DNA of 8,183 nt from an uncultured Eubacteriales bacterium. GTDB lineage: Bacteria > Bacillota > Clostridia > Oscillospirales > Acutalibacteraceae. The notes beneath the pieces were generated by a model. The model ran no database searches. It worked only from the letters and a program-made list of their open reading frames with translations, and was not told where the DNA came from. The stretch lies in assembly GCA_900321515.1 (NCBI GenBank), contig ONWI01000213.1:1-8183 (forward strand), read 5' to 3'. Numbering within the stretch: the stretch's first letter is position 1; the number at the start of each line of letters is the position of its first letter. Position numbers and translations under genes: made by a program. Positions 4,910-8,183 of this stretch are shown here, piece by piece.

Positions 4910-5640
4910 TGAGAATAGACATTATGACGCTCTTCCCTGAGATGTGCGAACGCGTGCTTGACGAGAGTATTATTGGCAGGGCGCGCAGACAGGGGATAAT
5001 TTCGGTTGAGTGTCACAATATCCGCGATTATACGTCTGACAGGCACCGCCATGTGGACGATATGCCATACGGAGGCGGTCAGGGAATGCTGATGAAGCCC
5101 GAACCTGTCGAGGCGTGCTTTGAAGCGGTCTCCGCACAGTGCGGTGCTCGCCCTTTCCTTATTTATATGTCCCCGAAGGGCAGGGTCTTTAATCAAAGCA
5201 TCGCGCGCGAATTGCTCGGTATGGAAAATATCTGCATTCTATGCGGACATTACGAGGGAATCGACCAGCGTATCATCGACAGCATGGTTGATATGGAACT
5301 TTCGGTGGGTGATTATGTGCTTACCGGCGGCGAAATGCCCGCGCTTATCGTGACTGACGCTGTTTGCCGCATGGTTCCGGGCGTACTCGCCGAGGACGTC
5401 TGCTTTGAGGAAGAGAGCCATTATTCAGGCTTGCTCGAACATCCGCAGTATACACGTCCGCCCGTGTGGAACGGGATATCTGTTCCGGAGGAACTGCTTT
5501 CCGGACATCACGCGAGAATCACTCAATGGAAGAGACTCAAAGCGCTGGAACAGACGGCAAAATTCCGCCCCGATCTGCTTGAAGGCGTTGAGCTTTCGCC
5601 GGAGGAAAAAGATTATCTGATGGAAAAACAACTGATTTGA
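4909..5640 (+). CDS. trmD: tRNA (guanine-37-N1)-methyltransferase TrmD
   Basis: TrmD methylates G37 of tRNAs with G36-G37 using SAM, preventing +1 frameshifting. The 243-residue protein is a SPOUT enzyme with a deep trefoil knot. It carries MRIDIMTLFPEM (1-12), VDDMPYGGGQGM (49-60), MSPKGRVFNQ (87-96), CGHYEGID (112-119) and the SAM-binding knot SVGDYVLTGGEMPALI (132-147). R154 in AVCRMVPGVL aligns without gaps with catalytic Arg154 of the E. coli enzyme, and the C-terminal domain has LLEHPQYTRP (175-184) and LLSGHHARI (196-204). In the same ungapped register the catalytic Asp169 is Glu169 (EES), which is notable. The ATG at 4909 is preferred over the TTG at 4906 because it gives the family N-terminus. 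It overlaps the rimM stop by one base. No rplS follows. Confidence 0.97.
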   Translation: MRIDIMTLFPEMCERVLDESIIGRARRQGIISVECHNIRDYTSDRHRHVDDMPYGGGQGMLMKPEPVEACFEAVSAQCGARPFLIYMSPKGRVFNQSIARELLGMENICILCGHYEGIDQRIIDSMVDMELSVGDYVLTGGEMPALIVTDAVCRMVPGVLAEDVCFEEESHYSGLLEHPQYTRPPVWNGISVPEELLSGHHARITQWKRLKALEQTAKFRPDLLEGVELSPEEKDYLMEKQLI

Positions 5641-5784
5641 TGGTTGGGTGATAAAATAGTTTGGTCGGATAGTGCAAGTTAGCCTGATTATTTCTCATGT
5701 TTTTCGATATTTGTATGTCTTATGGAATTTTACACAGCAGTTATAAAATATCAATAAAAATTTGTTAAATCTGACACAAAAAAC

Positions 5785-5805
5785 TATTTTCTGAATCAGA
5801 AAATA
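5785..5805. promoter_or_regulatory. Perfect 21-bp palindrome, candidate operator
   Basis: Arms TATTTTCTGA (5785-5794) and TCAGAAAATA (5796-5805) are exact reverse complements around a central A. The right half-site sequence ATCAGAAAA recurs at 5831-5839. Odd-centred symmetry of this length suits a dimeric regulator such as a TetR-, GntR- or MarR-type protein. A weak promoter-like pair (TTGTTA 5762-5767, 17 bases, TATTTT 5785-5790) would place the -10 inside it. On the minus strand it is followed by a T-run and could act as a weak AT-rich terminator. The symmetry is observed; function is inferred. Confidence 0.5.
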
Positions 5806-5841
5806 ATGTCGGTCACTAATATAAAAATTGATCAGAAAAGT

Positions 5842-5871
5842 GTTTTAAGTGATAAAAAAAGAGCTTAAAAC
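5842..5871. repeat. Inverted repeat with 8-bp arms
   Basis: GTTTTAAG (5842-5849) and CTTAAAAC (5864-5871) are exact reverse complements separated by 14 bases, most of them A. The palindrome TTGTACAA follows directly at 5872-5879. No T-run follows on the + strand, so this is not a typical terminator. Confidence 0.5.
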
Positions 5872-6010
5872 TTGTACAATATGCACTGATAAATCCCCCA
5901 AAATAGTCGCAAGTTACTCAATTTTTTTTGACAACTGGTTATTATGTACAACTTGATGATGTACTAAAGCGGACTTTATTGTTTATCGAGCTGAAATTAT
6001 CTGAAAGTTG

Positions 6011-6038
6011 TTGACGAATGGAAAAATTGTGGTATAAT
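6011..6038 (+). promoter_or_regulatory. Strong extended -10 promoter for ptsH
   Basis: TTGACG (6011-6016, five of six consensus bases), a 16-base spacer and TATAAT (6033-6038) preceded by TGG, giving the extended -10 TGnTATAAT. The start should be near 6045, leaving a leader of about 117 bases before the HPr ATG. The leader contains a possible two-part hairpin: CACC (6064-6067) with GGTG (6091-6094) around TTCG (6070-6073) with CGAA (6083-6086). No clear catabolite-responsive element was recognised. Confidence 0.88.
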
Positions 6039-6161
6039 ATTAGTGTTGAAGCTGATAAAGCTGCACCTGTTCGTTCCACATTCGAAGCATGGTGTTTGTG
6101 TTTTGATGGCTCAATTATTTAATTTTACATTTTTCATTCTTTCCGCGAGGAGGTTTTCACG

Positions 6162-6425
6162 ATGTATGTTGATGAAGTAACAGTACAGAACCAGGTCGGT
6201 CTGCATGCTCGTCCCGCTACATTCTTTATTCAGAAGGCAAATGAGTTCAAGAGCACCATCTGGGTTGAAAGGGAAGAGAGAAGAGTTAACGCTAAGTCTC
6301 TCCTTGGTGTTCTTTCCCTTGGCATTGTCGGCGGCATGAATATTAAAATCATTGCTGACGGTCCCGACGAGAACAACGCAGTTGACGGTCTTGTCAAGTT
6401 GGTTGAATCCGGTTTTGCCGAGTAA
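6162..6425 (+). CDS. ptsH: HPr phosphocarrier protein of the sugar phosphotransferase system
   Basis: HPr relays phosphate from enzyme I to sugar-specific EIIA proteins. In Gram-positive bacteria its HPrK-phosphorylated Ser46 form is the co-repressor of CcpA in catabolite repression. The 87-residue length is typical. The active-site segment VGLHARPAT puts His at position 15 and Arg at 17, and VNAKSLLGVLSLGI puts Ser exactly at 46 with the hydrophobic patch around it. Both sites argue for true HPr rather than Crh, which lacks His15. The ribosome binding site GAGGAGG (6147-6153) is eight bases from the ATG. It has its own strong promoter, and ptsI is not beside it, so it is a stand-alone gene. 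No convincing terminator was seen after the TAA; only a small AAGC/GCTT stem at 6445-6457. Confidence 0.96.
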   Translation: MYVDEVTVQNQVGLHARPATFFIQKANEFKSTIWVEREERRVNAKSLLGVLSLGIVGGMNIKIIADGPDENNAVDGLVKLVESGFAE

Positions 6426-6700
6426 TTACATTTAATTTTTTGGAAAGCGAATTGCTTCGGTAATGCGGTATCTTTACGGCACAGGGCAGGGAAACGGCAG
6501 CTCGTGTATGTTCGGGCAGGCTGAAGGAACGCTTTGCCGCAGAGATTTCCGCTCTGGAAGTTTTGAGATGTTTGAAGTAAATTGAATATCCTGTTATTCG
6601 TTACGGAATTTACGATAATAAATATGCTGATGAGCGAGCGAATTCGTCGGTGGATTTATATTGTGAATTCCTTTTCTTTTTGCCGTTTTTACTCTATCAC

Positions 6701-6729
6701 TTGAATATCGCGGCTTTTTGTTATAAAAT
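6701..6729 (+). promoter_or_regulatory. Possible promoter for rlmD
   Basis: TTGAAT (6701-6706), 17 bases, and TAAAAT (6724-6729) give four and five consensus matches. Transcription would start near 6736, about 23 bases before the TTG start. An alternative -10, TATAAT at 6737-6742, has no -35 at proper distance. The local sequence is very AT-rich, so chance matches are likely. Confidence 0.35.
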
Positions 6730-6745
6730 AGTATTATATAATAAA

Positions 6746-6752
6746 GGGGTGG
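6746..6752 (+). promoter_or_regulatory. Ribosome binding site deciding the rlmD start
   Basis: GGGGTGG lies directly before an in-frame ATG (6753), too close for initiation there, and six bases before the TTG at 6759. The TTG is therefore preferred. The ATG would add only two residues. Confidence 0.65.
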
Positions 6753-6758
6753 ATGCTA

Positions 6759-8183
6759 TTGGCATTGCTAAAAAAGAACGACGTAATACAGGTCGGAATT
6801 GAAGGCATGACCTCCGAGGGAAGCGGTGTGGCGCATTACAATGGAATGGCTGTTTTTGTGCCGAATTCAGCCCCCGGCGACGTCGCCGAGCTTACTGTGA
6901 TCAAAGTGACCCGAAGCTACGCAATCGGCAAGATCAGGCGGCTGATAGAGCCGGGGAAGGGAAGATGCGAGCCTGACTGTCCGTCTTATCCGAAATGCGG
7001 CGGATGTACATTCCGCCATCTGGAATACGCGGAGGAATGCCGCATTAAGCTTCAGCGTGTAAACGACGCGATGAAGCGCATAGGCGGAGTCGAGACTGAA
7101 GCCGAGGAATTCATACCTGCCGATGAACCGGACAGGTATCGCAATAAAGCGCAGATTCCGTTTGGCAGCGACAGCGGCAGGGCGGTTTTCGGATTCTACG
7201 CCGAACGAAGCCACAGGATAATCCCATTTTCGGATTGCAGACTACAGCCGGAAATATTCGGAGCGATAGCTCAGGCAACCGCCAATTTCCTCAATGACAC
7301 TCCGAACGACATATACGATGAATCCAGCGGCAAAGGCAGGTTCCGTCATCTTTACATACGCAGGGCTTTTGCTTCGGGCGAAATAATGGTATGCGCAGTT
7401 GTCAACGCAAACGGACTTGTGAGGGAGGACGAATTTGTTCGCCGCATTCGTGCCGTTTCTCCTGAAATCAAAAGCATTGTGATCAATGTCAACCGTGAAA
7501 AAACGAATGTAATTCTCGGCGATAAATGCCGTACTGCGTGGGGCAGCGACACGATTGGAGACACTCTCTGCGGAGTAAGATTTGAAATTTCGCCGCTGTC
7601 CTTCTATCAGGTCAACCGTTCGCAGGCGGAGCGGCTTTATCGGAGAGCCGCCGAATATGCGGGTCTCGACGGCAGTCAGGTGCTTTTTGACCTTTACTGC
7701 GGCACAGGCACCATCGGACTTACAATGGCAACCAAGGTCAAGTATCTGTGCGGTATAGAGATTATTCCTGACGCGGTGAAGAATGCTGTAAAAAACGCGG
7801 AGATAAACGGCATAACCGACGCCCGTTTTATCTGCGGTGACGCATGCGAAGAGGCCAAGAAGCTGCGCGATGAAGGGATAGTTCCCGATGTTGTGCTTGT
7901 TGACCCGCCAAGGAAGGGCTGCTCTGAGCCAACGCTGTCATTTCTCAATAACACTTTGCCGGCGCGCATTGTCTATATTTCCTGCGATCCGGCTACGCTT
8001 GCCCGTGACGTTTCGAGACTGCGGTCTTCAGGCTGGCAGGTGGAGCGTTTCACGGCAGTGGATATGTTCCCGCGCACTGCAAACGTCGAGACGGTTGCAT
8101 TACTTTCCCACAAAAAACCGGACAGTCATATCCACCTGACAGTGGAGTTCGGAGAGGGAGAAGGCAAGATTCCGCTGGATGAA
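6759..8183 (+). CDS. rlmD: 23S rRNA (uracil-5-)-methyltransferase RlmD/RumA family, 3' partial
   Basis: A TrmA/RlmC/RlmD-type SAM-dependent enzyme making m5U in 23S rRNA (position 1939 in RlmD). 475 codons are visible and the frame is open at the right edge. Domain order: TRAM domain (about 1-60); [4Fe-4S] cysteines C74, C80 and C83 (CPSYPKCGGC) with C160 (SDCRL), plus an extra C70; a central RNA-binding region; then a Rossmann methyltransferase with SAM motif FDLYCGTGTIGL (310-321), DPPRKGC (382-388), catalytic Cys409 in YISCDPATLARD, and Glu444 in TANVETVALL as the likely general base. The catalytic domain normally ends about there, but at least 25 more residues follow, including FGEGEGKIPLDE. 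I recall this extension from clostridial homologues. Clostridia often carry several paralogues, so the exact uridine (1939 or 747) is uncertain. Confidence 0.93.
   Translation, partial: MALLKKNDVIQVGIEGMTSEGSGVAHYNGMAVFVPNSAPGDVAELTVIKVTRSYAIGKIRRLIEPGKGRCEPDCPSYPKCGGCTFRHLEYAEECRIKLQRVNDAMKRIGGVETEAEEFIPADEPDRYRNKAQIPFGSDSGRAVFGFYAERSHRIIPFSDCRLQPEIFGAIAQATANFLNDTPNDIYDESSGKGRFRHLYIRRAFASGEIMVCAVVNANGLVREDEFVRRIRAVSPEIKSIVINVNREKTNVILGDKCRTAWGSDTIGDTLCGVRFEISPLSFYQVNRSQAERLYRRAAEYAGLDGSQVLFDLYCGTGTIGLTMATKVKYLCGIEIIPDAVKNAVKNAEINGITDARFICGDACEEAKKLRDEGIVPDVVLVDPPRKGCSEPTLSFLNNTLPARIVYISCDPATLARDVSRLRSSGWQVERFTAVDMFPRTANVETVALLSHKKPDSHIHLTVEFGEGEGKIPLDE

Larger units (their letters stand above)
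5641..6010 (+). other. AT-rich, palindrome-bearing intergenic stretch where rplS is usual
   Basis: These 370 bases are much richer in A and T than the flanking genes and hold no credible reading frame. The longest start-to-stop runs are a few codons and lack ribosome binding sites. Contents: direct repeats of ATAGT(C)GCAAGTTA (5669-5681 and 5903-5916), a perfect 21-bp palindrome (5785-5805), a second copy of ATCAGAAAA (5831-5839), an inverted repeat GTTTTAAG/CTTAAAAC (5842-5871) followed by the palindrome TTGTACAA (5872-5879), and a TTGACA at 5928 without a partner -10. No GC-rich terminator for trmD was found. Confidence 0.7.
6426..6758 (+). other. Intergenic stretch between ptsH and rlmD with a more GC-rich island
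   Basis: Most of these 333 bases are AT-rich, but about 6464-6575 is clearly more GC-rich and gene-like in composition. It holds an ATG-started 40-codon frame (6463-6585, product beginning MRYLYGTGQGNG) with only a distant GGAAAG upstream, and in another frame a start-less run ending ISALEVLRCLK (stop at 6576-6578). Neither matches a family I recognise. A small hairpin CAGAG/CTCTG (6540-6556) lies inside. Near the right end, a weak GCCGT/GCGGC stem (6682-6714) followed by five T could be a poor terminator. The last part holds a possible rlmD promoter. Confidence 0.6.

Noticed and set aside
5928..5933. TTGACA as a promoter upstream of ptsH
   Set aside because: The 16-18 base positions hold AACTTG-like sequence rather than a -10 box; the pair at 6011/6033 is far better.
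6090..6107. Five-codon uORF in the ptsH leader
   Set aside because: No ribosome binding site, very short, and out of context; probably chance.
7888..8139. 83-residue + strand reading frame near the right edge
   Set aside because: It is out of frame with, and inside, the rlmD catalytic domain, whose SAM and Cys motifs are intact.

Overview
This 8.2 kb window looks like a chromosomal housekeeping locus from a Gram-positive, low-to-mid GC anaerobe, most likely a Clostridia member of the Ruminococcaceae/Oscillospiraceae type. That placement is inferred from the order ylxM-ffh-rpsP-khpA-rimM-trmD, strong GGAGG-type ribosome binding sites, TTG starts, an HPr with both His15 and Ser46, and an RlmD with a clostridial-style C-terminal extension. 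All supported genes are on the + strand.

Layout. (1) Positions 1-1394: the 3' part of a LytR-CpsA-Psr (LCP) cell-wall polymer ligase. The frame is open to the left edge through a perfect 27-bp tandem repeat encoding an Asp/Glu-rich cytoplasmic segment, so the true start lies outside the window. It ends at an intrinsic terminator. (2) Positions 1497-3517: a perfect-consensus promoter with a leader hairpin drives ylxM (an HTH protein of the SRP system, with an unusual insertion inside the HTH) and ffh (SRP GTPase). (3) Positions 3692-5640: rpsP (S16), khpA (KH RNA-binding protein), rimM (30S maturation) and trmD (tRNA m1G37 methyltransferase). Terminator-like hairpins lie after rpsP and after khpA, with no clear promoter behind them, so stepwise down-regulation along the operon is plausible. 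(4) Positions 5641-6161: an AT-rich gap of about 520 bp where rplS (L19) is normally found. It holds a perfect 21-bp palindrome, further inverted repeats and a strong extended -10 promoter for the next gene. (5) Positions 6162-6425: a stand-alone ptsH (HPr). (6) Positions 6426-6758: a gap with a more GC-rich island and a possible promoter. (7) Positions 6759-8183: rlmD, a 23S rRNA m5U methyltransferase, open at the right edge.

Functionally the core is translation and protein export: SRP targeting (YlxM, Ffh), small-subunit structure and assembly (S16, RimM, KhpA), tRNA modification (TrmD) and rRNA modification (RlmD). A wall-assembly enzyme sits on the left, and a carbon-signalling phosphocarrier sits between trmD and rlmD. 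No mobile element, CRISPR array, tRNA or rRNA gene was seen. I found no wholly new system. The most unusual items are the repeat-bearing acidic tail of the LCP protein, the split HTH of YlxM, a possible pseudoknot before ffh, Glu in place of the catalytic Asp of TrmD, and the palindrome-rich gap replacing rplS.
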